A stretch of DNA of 64,000 nt from positions 30,762,098 through 30,826,097 of the forward strand of contig NC_092796.1 in assembly GCF_918797505.1 (NCBI RefSeq). The letters run 5' to 3'. The notes under the pieces were generated by a model. It was not told the DNA's origin, did no database searches, and saw only the letters and a program-made list of their open reading frames with translations. Positions within the stretch are counted from its first letter, which is position 1; the number at the start of each line of letters is the position of its first letter. This DNA comes from Bemisia tabaci (Eukaryota; Arthropoda; Insecta; Hemiptera; Aleyrodidae). Positions 22,421 through 34,000 of this stretch are shown in pieces. The translations under genes and the position numbers were made by a program.

Positions 22421-22789
22421 TGTGAGGGAAAAGAAATGAAAGGACTGTAAAATCAGGTCGTAAACTAAGTTAATGGGTTTTGTGAGAGGTGGAACGTGCC
22501 ACGGAATATTGGTCGAGAAACACCGCTTTTTGGGGGATTTTTCCATGTATTTTTATTATTACACGATCTTTCACGACGACGAAGGAGGGGTTGCGATTGG
22601 GGCCTCCTCTGCGGAACTGGGACATTTTTGAATAGTTGGCAGTTAACAATGTATATTTTACGGGAATAGTCGGGTTTTGCTGATGTTAACATTTTTCGGC
22701 TCCGAAACAAGGGCCTGAACATGGCTCTTGAGCCCAAAATCACGGAAAATTTGCGTTTTGGGGCATACCTACTACCTCAGATTTTGCCC
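22421..22789. other. No gene recognised
   Basis: No supportable feature. A 92-codon minus-strand open frame is not recognisable. Confidence 0.35.
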
Positions 22790-23115
22790 TAGGCACAAAG
22801 GTGACATGTCGTGAGCTTCGAGCATGTTATTGTGAGGGATACCTAGAGACGTAACATTTGAAAATACGGTCACCTATGACCTTAGGGCCCATGTCGAAAT
22901 CTGAGGAAAAACGGCGAAAAACATGAGTTTTCAGCTATTTTGGAGTAAAAAAGTTCCGAACGTCAAAAAACATGAGTTTTCAGCTATTTTGACGTAAAAA
23001 GAAAAGTTCGATCTTGAACTTGGGCCCAACGGTGACAGGTAGCCATGTTCTCGTATGTAGCGTCTCTAAGTTTCCGTCACAACATATTCGAAGCTCATGG
23101 CCCTTCGTCTTTGAA
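22790..23115. mobile_element. Diverged fold-back element
   Basis: Imperfect inverted arms: ATGTCGTGAGCTTCGAGCAT and CCTAGAGACGTAACA on the left, GTAGCGTCTCTAAG and ACATATTCGAAGCTCATGG on the right. The centre contains a direct duplication of CATGAGTTTTCAGCTATTTT (22923 and 22970). Divergence suggests an old insertion. Confidence 0.55.
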
Positions 23116-23264
23116 CTCAATGCGAAACCTGCGGTGAAACGTTTCGGCTCAAATCGGAACCACTCCTTTAGAAATTTCTTTTTACTGAAACCGAACCATG
23201 AGACGAGTTCATTTTTTAATTTCGATGAACGATGAGCTAAATACTCCTACTCAGATCTCACGTG

Positions 23265-23756
23265 TGTCCATTGAATCTGTGTTGATCGACTCTCTTTTTT
23301 ATTTCTCGTTCGATTCATGTCGATCGAATACATACCCTCTCGTGACATGCAGATCACCGATCATACCCTTCTTTTTTTAACTACCATAATTCGCCTTCTG
23401 CTGCGTCTGCAGCAATTGTTGTTGCGAATATGTTGTGCGTGCTGATTTCAGCCCATTACATACTCGAATCTTTGAAGGCGTTTTATGTGCGACAAGTAGC
23501 GCACCCTGTCGGCAACAGATTGCGCTACTTGTGCCCATTAAACGCCTTCAAAGATTCGAGTATGTAATGGGCTGAAATCAGCACGCACAACATATTCGCA
23601 ACAACAATTGCTCCAGACGCAGCAGAAGGCGAATTATGGTAGTTAAAAAAAGAAGGGTATGATCGGTGATCTGCATGTAACGAGAGGGTATGTATTCGAT
23701 CGACATGAATCGAACGAAAAATAAAAAAGTGAGCCGATCAACAGAATCAATGGACA
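23265..23756. repeat. Near-perfect 490-bp palindrome
   Basis: The two arms of about 235 bp are nearly perfect inverted copies centred near 23511. The innermost pair is ACAAGTAGCGCA (23492-23503) and TGCGCTACTTGT (23521-23532). The outermost pair is TGTCCATTGAAT and ATCAATGGACA. The arms include CATTACATACTCGAATCTTT and CTGATTTCAGCCCATTAC. The outer right arm runs into the TCGATCG satellite. It may be a transposable element or a product of palindromic duplication; an assembly artefact is also possible. Confidence 0.85.
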
Positions 23757-24165
23757 AATAAATAAAAAAGCGGATCAAAATCAGTAGAAAACTTGTATTC
23801 ACTATGAAAATTTCAAAGTGCGATAGCTCGAAATTAGGAGGGTATGAATTCGATCGACACGAATCGATCGAAAAATGAAAACGTGAATCGATCGACAAAT
23901 TGTTAAAAAACCGGTGTCGATTCGATCGACATGAATCGATCGAAAAATGAAAACGTGAATCGATCGACATGAATCGATCGACACCGATTCGATCGACAAA
24001 TTGTTAAAAAACCGGTGTCGATTCAATCGACATGAATCGATCGAAAAATGAAAACGTGAATCGATCGACACCGATTCGATCGACAGTTAATTTAAAAACA
24101 CCCGTATCGATTCGATCGACATGAATGGATCGAAAAATGAAAACGTGAATCGATCGACTCACGGG
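23690..24165. repeat. TCGATCG-rich satellite, locus 2
   Basis: About six tandem units, each with ATTCGATCGACATGAATCGA, then TCGAAAAATGAAAACGTG and AATCGATCGACA. Some units carry a spacer with GTTAAAAAACCGGTGTCG. TCGATCGA is self-complementary, so single strands would form repeated short hairpins. The first unit overlaps the palindrome arm. Open frames here are repeat-derived. Confidence 0.85.
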
Positions 24166-25039
24166 TTTGCCGAATTAGATACTAATCAGAGCACAATTAT
24201 CATGTATAAAATTAAGAGCAATATTTGACCGGAAGCCATTTTGAAACGTGTGAGAGATACCGAGTAACTTCTTTCTTACAATATATCACGAAATGGGGGT
24301 CAGTATCCTCCCCTTACAGTACCCAAAACTAAGTCCCCCTCGCATATGCGTCACGTGGCGCCAAAAGCCGTGGCCGTGGCCGAATGAACAGATACAGTTT
24401 TAATACACACAGGCATGTTCAGCTCCCAAAGAAGCCCCTTCAATTAGTAGATAGGCAACTTACACAACGCTCCAATGCAATGGCAGTAATTTTACCTTTA
24501 AGTCGGTGATGAATTGCAACCTACGCTACTTGGGTTACCAAGTAATTTTGCATGGAGGAGTACAATGACTTGGGGTGAAAATTCTCCAGTATTCACAACA
24601 ATTCAAAACATTCAATAGTCTTTGGATGCAAGAGTGCACATGGTGATTTCTCGACCATTCATTTATGGATATTTACTGGAGATTCAACCATTCAACTCTG
24701 TTTTTGAAATTTTATCTACAAGGAAGTTGGGAAAGCTACTCATTTGGTAGGAAAATAATTTTTAAAATATACTAGGGCCTGGGTTCACTTGCATAGGTTT
24801 CTTCGACGGTAATTTTGCGTTTCTCACTGTCGCCTCTCCCACAAGTAGGTAACGTAATTGATGATAATCTTGCATTGGAAATCAAAATAAATTCTGTAAT
24901 CAAAGTTCTTAATGCAGACTCACATGCAAGAAATTATAAGTGGATGACATCGAATCACAAAAAAGAATAAAAATTTAGATTCCTTGTTTAAAGTTGTCAA
25001 TGTTTTCAAAATCAAATTCGGGAGTAAAAAGAACAGAAG
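24166..25039. other. No gene recognised
   Basis: AT-rich sequence beyond the probable 3' limit of the IBTK gene. No open frame or repeat that I can support. Confidence 0.4.
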
Positions 25040-26532
25040 TCTGAATGATGAAGCTGCTAGTTTTTATTTAAGTTTTTCAATGATTTACACTATTCTATGG
25101 CATTGTCAAAAATTAAAATGACCAACGAACGATAAAAAAAAGAAAAAATTAGATAACAATACATAAACTCAAAATAAAACAACAAAGTTGGAGACAAAAT
25201 AAGGTGATGGACTGGGTGAAAAAATAAGAATCCACGATCGAGAAGTAAAGTATAAATAATAATATTAACAAACTAAAACTTGCTTACAGCATACAGACCC
25301 GCCAGATCCTCAGGTATAAGCAAATTTTAATAAAAGCCGCCCAAATGATATCGATTTTTTTAGCCAAAATTTGCAAAAACATTAGGTTTTCAATCAACCG
25401 ACCGTTAGTTTTGCATCAAGAGTGCATGGCAATACCTCCTCCTCCTAACCATCCCTGTGGAAACTGAGTACATCTTACTCCACTGCCTGGTGTTACTCTC
25501 CAGTGTACAGTACCATGCAGCCAGGAACGGGGGTATGAAATTTGCACCAATTCCTCCAAAACCAAAAACCAAATTGCCGAACAGAGAAAGTAGAGCTTTT
25601 CCAGTGCTTGCATTTAAAAGTATCAAAAGTATAAAATTTAAGAGTACTTTGGTTCATGTTGCTCTAACCCAAAAATTTCATTCTCTTAAAAATGAAAATG
25701 AAATCTGGAGAGAAAAACATGACTAGAAAATGAAGAGAGCTTGTACAGTCTCAGTGACCTAATCAAATAAGGCACACATTTGATGAAAAATAAGAGTATT
25801 CTAGGAGAGGCAAGACTGAATAAGCCTTAACTAAAAAGACAGTGGTGTAACAGGAAGAGCCAAATGACTCATGAAAAGTTAGGTCTATCTAACCAGCCGC
25901 TTGACCTACTTCTTGGCATTTGCGATATTATGAACTAAAGAATGGATAATTTATTCGTGAGACTGCATTTTCCAACAAAAAAACTTTCATGGAAGAAAGA
26001 CCAAGTTTTCCTCATCTGATTTCATTCCTTAAAAAAACATGTTTGATGCAGAATTTTTGATGGAAAATAATATTTGGATGATGAACGTCGTATGTTGTTT
26101 GTCTTACTATGTACACTTTGATTTACTCATGGGGGAGGTTCAATAGTACATTTTAGTTAGGCTTATTGTTGATAATTATTAAAAAATTGGCTCATCCAGT
26201 CATCTGATTCAAGTCAATTGATAAAATGTAAAAAATAATTTCACACTACCTACAAGGAAGACATAACATAAAAAAACAGCATTTGCACAGTCTCACCAAA
26301 AAATCGTGAGAGTATAGAGCTCGTATTATTTAAGGGTCTGCCATCCTATTTAAAAATATACACTATCGAGTGGGCAGTTAGTAACAATTGTCACTTCTAG
26401 GAGAAAAATTTTGGTCTGAAGTCATTAATTGCACAAAAAATTAATTAAAATTCATAAATTAGATAAATCATTATTTGCATTGAGTTCATACGAATAAATT
26501 AACAACGTTTTCAACATTGGTCTTCACAGCAC
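25040..26532 (-). other. Probable IBTK 3' untranslated region and flank
   Basis: This stretch follows the IBTK stop codon on the minus strand and lacks obvious transposon insertions. Possible AATAAA polyadenylation signals on the minus strand lie at 25950-25955 and 25064-25069. Which one is used, if either, cannot be decided from sequence. The open frames near 25405-25726 on both strands are probably chance. Confidence 0.35.
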
Positions 26533-29500
26533 TCATCGATGGGTAATCCATGTTGGTGCAGCGATGTTTGTTTCAAGGACTCTCCTCACAGTGATGCGCT
26601 CATCAAAGCAATTTTTGGCATTGTAAAAAAGTAAGAGAGCCTCAATGGCTTGATCCTCCATCTGTAAAATAAGAAAAATTATAGGATGATTTTGATAGAT
26701 ACATTCTGACAAGATTAAGACAAAACTCTAAATCGATAGAATAGGTGAAAAAGAAATATTTAATGACAAAAATAAACTTCAACTTTTCTACTAGCATCAT
26801 CAGGTGCAAAAATTACCTCTCATGAAAATAATGGAATTGGTAATAGTGGACAAAAATAACTTGGGAACATGATAGCTCATGAGCATTTTATCTGAAGAAA
26901 TGTTTCAACAATCTCTCTCCACAAGTTGAGGGATCTTAGTAAGAAAAAGTCTTTGCGCCTGAGGTTGATACTCTTGGTGTTCACTAAATCTTGAAATTGC
27001 TATGTGAGGATCAAGCTATCTCTGCATGGGACTCTTTTTACCCGACATCTTGCTCATAAATGCAGTTTTCAGCATTATAAAAAAGTAAGAGAGTTTCCAC
27101 AGCCAAATCTCTTGACTTTACAATATGAATGAATAGGTAATATGGTATCAATTCTTGTGTTCGTTGCAAAATTAGGATTGAATGGAAAACTATCATCGAA
27201 AGGTAGATAATTATTTCTTACCACTGATCTGAAAAAACTCTGCAAGAAACATAATTTTAGAAAATCAATGACGAAAGTTGAGAAATGTGTACCTTCCTTG
27301 TAAAAAATTCATGGTAAAGTGTCAAAAATTGTGCAGTATGCTACAACATAGTGGTACCTTCATTAAGGTCTTTCATTATTCCTGACAAGGTTTCATTTAA
27401 AATCTTATTGAAATTTTCTGTGAATATTCTTGAATGCACAAAGAAAATTCACATAAACAAATTGAAGAATTAATAACAGTTGATTAGTTTTTTTTTTTCT
27501 TTTTTTCTTTTTTTTTAAATATGAATATGAGTGATAATATGTAAATTAAAATATAGCCATCAAATAGATTCATTTTTCAACTTTAACCATGGATGCGCAG
27601 AATTTTACACTCAACAATTATTGTAGAGCAACAGTACATTACCTGAATCATGGAGAGAGGCTTGGACCTCATCTTCTCTAAATTATCACGCTTCTTTTGT
27701 TCATCTGCGATTATTTCAGAAAAACTCATTTCTACCTCCTTCGAACCAGAACTGAAACAAAATTGAAGTAAGATCCAATTCTCTTTAGAGTTTTTTGCCG
27801 ACGGTTACATTTAATTCAATTGGGATAGAAAATTATATTTTAGCCAGTTATTTTTCAAAAAAAAGAAATTCTCTTCAGTGCATTCAGTCAAAATTTTCCA
27901 AAATTCTTCACTGAGGATTGAAATATTGGAAAAATGCTTCTATTGGTAAATTGGTCAGTTTATGTTTTTAGAAATGTTCTTCGAGAAGAAGTATTCAAAT
28001 GTTGCCATGGATTTCACACAAGTTGATAATGGTTCAGGTACTACTCAAATACCATTGCTCTTCTAGTGTAAGAGCGTATCTCCCATTTGACTTAAGATCT
28101 GACAAGCATGGAGTTATACAAACGACAGGGCTCGCATGCAAATGGAGATATGCCCTTACGTCAGAAGAGCAATGATATAAGATGGTTCAAAATTGGTTGA
28201 AAAATTTGAGCATTCTTACCTGCTACTTTGCTTCTCTTGTTTCATGACACTGTCCAAGGAGGTATCAGTTGGAGAGTTAATACAGCCCCAAGGCGATTTA
28301 GGAGATGCTGGGGATTCGCTTAGAAATGATTGAGGATCAGGTGGCGTTTCAACCTTCCTCTCTTCAACGAATGTATCCCCGATAGAGAAGACTGTCTTCT
28401 TTGGCTTCCCTTTCTTCCAGTCACTGAAAAAGTAATGAAAAATAAGACATGATTTAAATAATGAGGAAGCTATATTAATTCAATTTTGGCATTTCCTTCT
28501 TCCCTCCTCGTCTTTTATTCCACCTTGGAGGCAAATGACATACTGGGTTAGGGTATTACTGTAATACAAAACCATGGTCTAAAAAATAGAAAATTGTGGA
28601 TCTTCGATTGCATTCTTTTTTTCATTTCAGTAATATTACCGCTCCTGCCATGTCTAAATAGACAAAAGACATACTGGGTTAGGGTATTACTGTAATACAA
28701 AACCATGGTCTAAAAAATAGAAAATTGTGGATCTTCGATTGCATTCTTTTTTTCATTTCAGTAATATTACCGCTCCTGCCATGTCTAAATAGACAAAGGC
28801 TCAGAGCAATAGTGGGAAGACAAATTGTCGGCTTCCCGTGGTGTGGTGGTTGTAGCGCTGGCTCTATAACCCGGGGGTTCCAAGTTCCATTTCCGGCTAG
28901 GCCACTCGTATTTGATGGTCTCAAATATTGGTTGCCTTGGGCTGGTTGTGCAGTGGGAACTGAGAGGGAATGGGGCTCTAATTGAAAGCTCAGGATTAAC
29001 ACTTGAAGTAGTAAAAAATACAATACAAACATTAAAAGAGATAAAATAAAAATTTAATATTACTGCAAATGCATAATGAAAGAAAGCAAAGAAAAAAAAT
29101 TAAAAATGCACTAAAAGAGAGAGGAAAAAACTAAAAGCTGAGGCTCAAAGCATGGTCTTACCTTTTAATGAGAGGCCAGAAGGAAGCAAGCATGCACTTG
29201 TGTGCTCAGGGTGCCAATAGGGCGCGGTTGTTTGTCCAAAATGCTTTAGATGTCCATGATTGTTGAAGATTGCAATCACAAGAAGGAAGAAAATGGGGGC
29301 AAAAAGGTTAAGGATGAGGGATGAGGGGGGAATGTTAAAGAAAGGGAACCAGAAAGCCCCGATCTTTGTGCATTCATATCAAAAACTAATGCAAAAAAAT
29401 AAAATTATTTTTTTCTCACAAGCCCATCCTGGTAAAGGGGGAGGAAACAAAGGAAAAAAAAACAGGAGAAAAATAGCACTAAACTAGAAAAAAACTGAAA

Positions 29501-31038
29501 AACACTACAAAGCAAAGCATGGTGTCTCACACAACGGCATGCGAAGATGTAACGATAGTAGTGAGGAAAAAGAGGTGCTGCTTAGCTCCCATGATAGCAA
29601 GAGAATGAAGAAAGCGCCCTTTACATGCTTCGATCAGACCAATTTCTGGGCATCGATGCCAGATCTCTCAGTATCTCCCTTGCACCTTCCTCCGTGGTGC
29701 AATTACCTTCGGAATACCGATTGTGTTTATTCCATTCCTCATCGTTAGTATTTGTTACAACTAATGGATAAAAGCTGATGAGTTTTCTCTAAATACTAAT
29801 TGGATTACATTTTGCAATAAGGAACCACTGTCAATGGCTCGCCATAAAAGCACATATCAGCATAGGAAAGCCAATGGCATGTATGTTGTTTATAAAATGG
29901 GCCAGAAATAGTGGTTCCTTATTGCAAAATGTAATCCAATTATGAGTAATTTTGGTGCTTACCTGCTTCGAGGCTGATTAAATAATTTAACTGATGCTTG
30001 ACCACTCCAACAGGAACCTAGAGATGGAAATGCTTGTTTGTCTTCTAGCGAAGGGGTTGGGATATCACAGACTTCTTCACTTCGGGGCGGAATGTTGATG
30101 GGGGCAGATCTACTAACTGGCACCAGCTCAGTCATCTCACAGCCACGAACAAGCAGATTTGGGTCATTTTTCGCCATGGAATTAAGCCTCAGCCGCGACT
30201 GAACTTTCTCAATTTTTATCCAACTTGCTTCATTTTCCTCAGCTGTTGCTTGCGTTCCAAGGAATGTCTCCACTGAGTGGTCAGTCAAACGTATTGACTT
30301 CATAATACTTGACAGCGTCTCCATATCATTCTGCTTGGATCCAAATGAATCGCTTCTGGAAGACTTCCTTTGTCTCGATTCTGATCCGCTGGATTTCCTT
30401 GTCCGTGGCAGTGGTTTTTTTCGCGGCTTTTCTCCTGATTTTGGAGAGCATATTGTCTCAACAACATCATCATCTGAAAAAAAGGGGTTAAAATTAATTC
30501 TTTGACAAAAGATGTTTTATCAAAATCTGAAATCTGCCTGCAGAACAAAACCTCTCCATGTAAATGGTTTGCATCTTGCAGCTCAAAACTGGATAGTGAG
30601 AATCATCTGGGTTTAACAGCACTTTGAACTGTTGGAAAACTCTAATAAGGCAACTTATTTTATAGACCGTTGATTTAATATTGATGTATTACTGTTCCTG
30701 ATAAAAAAAAAGAAACTATTTTGACGGTGCTGAGATGATACTTTGAAATCCACTCCTCCTCTCTTCAAATAGCACTAAGGGCTGTTGTTTCTGGCCTTTG
30801 ACTCTGAAATAAATTCTAAGATATTTGCTATATTAGTTGAATAATAAGATGTTTAGTACTGTTACCTTCAAACACATTCCACGGTAAGGGAGGACACATC
30901 TTGTTGAATTCTATGATCTCAGAAATTTGCCGATCACATCTAAATGGACTAATATGCCGCCAGCACAAATGCCTGTTCCTTTCTTGATAAACATCTGTCA
31001 ATTCTTTTAAAATATCACTATCCAATGCTTCTAAATAC
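26533..31038 (-). CDS. IBTK: IBTK exons 16-20: disordered linker and conserved C-terminus
   Basis: Exon 16 starts LEALDSDILKELTDVYQERN, matching the vertebrate segment after BTB 2. Exon 17 (511 bases) encodes a basic, serine-rich low-complexity stretch beginning GEKPRKKPLPRTRKSSGS, likely disordered. Exon 18 is proline/serine-rich. Exon 19 has FSEIIADEQKKRDNLEKMRS and SKPLSMIQ. Exon 20 has MEDQAIEALLLFYNA, the last conserved IBTK motif, and ends at a TGA codon. Conservation of this C-terminus supports a complete gene. Confidence 0.92.
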
Positions 31039-34000
31039 CTAAGAACACAAGCAAATTAAGTCAGCATAAAAAAGCTAGCTAAAAATTGAAAAAATCCCCT
31101 CTGAATTTCACATTCATCTATATAAATAAAATCGTTTACAATAAAAGAGAGAAAATAGATTGCAATTTAAAACTGAAGTTCACATTCATCAGACCAAATT
31201 GTAAGTAAGTTCTCAAGCTTTATGCAGCCTTCTCTGTGAATTTTGCAACTTAACTTCACTCTTCCTCTCAGTTTTCCATTCCGAATTTCTCAAGGTATCT
31301 GGGCAGAAATAACCCAGCCAGAGCTCTGACAAATTATGGTAACATACAGTCACTAAAGAAGGGAATATAAAAAGAAATGGGATCTTACCTGAGATCCAAA
31401 AGTTCAGCAATATTCTGACAAATAAAGGCAAAACAGAACTGTTTCAGCTGTGGGGCGCTGTGGAGAATGCTAATTTGCAGGAGGGTGACAACATTTCGTA
31501 AGGTTAAAATGCTACTCAAACTTTGTTCACACAGAAGTTTGAGTCCTGGCAGTAACATGAAATTGGCAATGACAAGTAAACTGGAAAAAAAAATTACATA
31601 CACAGTTATACACGAGAACAAGTATATAAAGGCTAAAAATATTACATGAAAATCCATGTACAAATCCATGGAAACTATCAAACTAGTGACTGAATGGTTG
31701 GAAATACGATGTAACAGAACACAGCCATTACAAAAATGGTTTCTAAATGGGCTCTGGGACAGCACTTAACATCATCTCACCAATAGTTCACACACTTCCA
31801 GATAAATGTAGGTCTAGACACTTTCTGCAAGGAATATAGCTTGCTTTTGTGCGTTAACAGGTCTGGTTTATCTTAATTTTGACAAATTATCATTCTTGCG
31901 GTTGATTCATTTTTACATCTCACATTAAGCATCTGTACACTTTTTGAAAAACTATCCCCCTATATGCCTGTAATGAATTGTGTAGTAAGGAAACACAAAT
32001 CAAAAGAAAACAAAAACAACAAAAAGACAGAGTGTATAATAAAACTTAAAAGGAAAAAATTGCGCACCATTTGTAAAAATCAGCAGCATCAGCATCAGCT
32101 GGTGACTTCAAAATACGCTCCGTGTAGATGTAATCAAGTAAACCTTCAACTAGGGGTTTAGTAAAGGGAAGCCGAATAGAATTTTTAGCAGTCATCTGAA
32201 AAAAATATCCGTTTGAAAAATTACTAATTGAGAAAAGAGCAGCTTTAAAACTAAAATCTAAGCTGCAAAATTAAAGAAAAAATTTCAATTATAAAAATTA
32301 TCTGATTTAGAAATTAGAAGACTTCCTCTCCTTGAAATCTCTCCAAATATTTTTTTCTGGCACCCATATCACTCGTCACTCACTCTGAGGACACTTTAAA
32401 GTTTAGTGTTTTAATTGATTTTTCAAATGTGTGATATAGACCTTACTGAGCATGAATTTTTCTCACAGCATGCTCTACCATACTGCTGTAAACGTGACTA
32501 GAGAGGCTTAAAATGGAAAAAAATCAGCTGCTCACATCAACCACTCAAAGCATCTTACATACCAATAAGCAACAGCACCACACCCTGTGTTCGTTTATAT
32601 TTTACGATAAAAGAGATCAGAGATCAGAGATCACTGCACCTCATTGTCGGCTTTCTTTTTGTCTGTGACTCCTTTTAATATTGACACCATCATATGAATG
32701 AGTATGTAAAATTTCATAAAAAAATTCAAATTGATATTATGTTTATGTTCAAGTTTTGCAATAATGCTCTGATGATGGCGTAAGCCGAAAGGTCCTTAAG
32801 TGAATTACAGAATTATATCCACAACACCTTGGTTCTATTTATCACCTTCAATACAAATGGTTCAAGTGGAATTCTATAAATCTTAAATGTTCGCTTAAAT
32901 GCTTTAGATGTTAAATTTGTAACACAAAGACATGGCTTCAACAGCCAAAGTCTTCATATCTACAATTGAGAGTTTTCACACAGATTTTCAACATTCTAGG
33001 ATCTAAGTTCCAACATTTTTCTCCCCTGCTGATTGCTTAAGAATATACATATCGACAGTGTAAGTTGGCAATCACAAAACTCGGTTTGCAACGTCGCAGA
33101 CTTCCTGTCATCCTTTATTTTTTAATCAACGGCACTTCTTTAAAACTGCAGTGATTTTTCTTCTCTGGGCAAAGAAAATTCTGGAAAAAGCTTCAAGGAA
33201 TGATGTCAGTTTGTTCTCTTTTAAAAAAATAACATAAAGGCGGAAATTTTCAGACCCCGCAAACGAGTTATGTGATCCCTAACTTACACCGTTGATATAT
33301 TCTTCCAAAAGTGAATGCAAAGAAAGAAGAAAATAATGCAAATAGGTTAAAAGAGTTATCAAAAGCAAAACCCCCTAGAATTTGTTTTTACTGTAGGTAT
33401 GTATAATTATTACCTCTCGCCAAGAACCAGACAGCATGCATCGAAAATACTCCACTTTCGACAGCAGGACACACTTGTGAACCTTGATGCTGCACTTGTC
33501 ACTGGTCTCGATGGTCAGGTCATAATACTCCGGAAAGTCAAACCTTGAGAAGGAACTTCTACACTCATTTTTCACTACAAAATACAGTTCCTTGCTGAGA
33601 TCGCAAATCCTCCTTGAGGTTAAGTACTTCACAGCAGTCAGCCCCGGAAACAGATGAATCTCTGTGGCAAGTTTGTGCTGGTCATTTTCGAACTTGAGTA
33701 GGTCCATCTCGTATGCATCACCTTCTTGGATAGACTTCTCCAAGGCACAAGATCCGCTTTTTGATATCAGCCGGAAATCATTTGGTTCCAAACAGTAACC
33801 AATTTTTTTCTTTGCTTTATCACCTGGTTTTTTGACAATGAATCCGTTGTTGAACCTGCAACATAAATCGACATGTATTAGAACTTTACAAGAGTCAATA
33901 CAATAGTGGCTATTTTTTTCTATCAGTAAAAACGATTTTGAGGCTTATGTAGTTTTCAGAAGTCACCAATTGAGTTGGTTGACAATGTCTGAAGCTGAGT

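Noticed and set aside
21860..22546. 228-codon minus-strand open frame and overlapping 167-codon plus-strand frame
   Set aside because: Both run through the GC-rich minisatellite, where stop codons are rare; no domain is recognisable and the frames overlap on opposite strands.
23578..24071. Open frames of 89 and 130 codons with repeated SIDSRFHFSIDSCR-type peptides
   Set aside because: The repeated peptide is the direct translation of the TCGATCG satellite, with no independent sign of coding.
23690..24165. CRISPR-like regular repeats
   Set aside because: Units are tandem with repeated spacers and the setting is a eukaryotic genome; this is a satellite.
25405..25726. Overlapping open frames on both strands downstream of IBTK
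   Set aside because: No recognisable family, and the region is best explained as IBTK 3' untranslated sequence or flank.
28828..28900. Possible tRNA gene
   Set aside because: A-box and B-box-like motifs are present, but no acceptor stem can form and the head is joined to a body shared with another locus, so it is a SINE.
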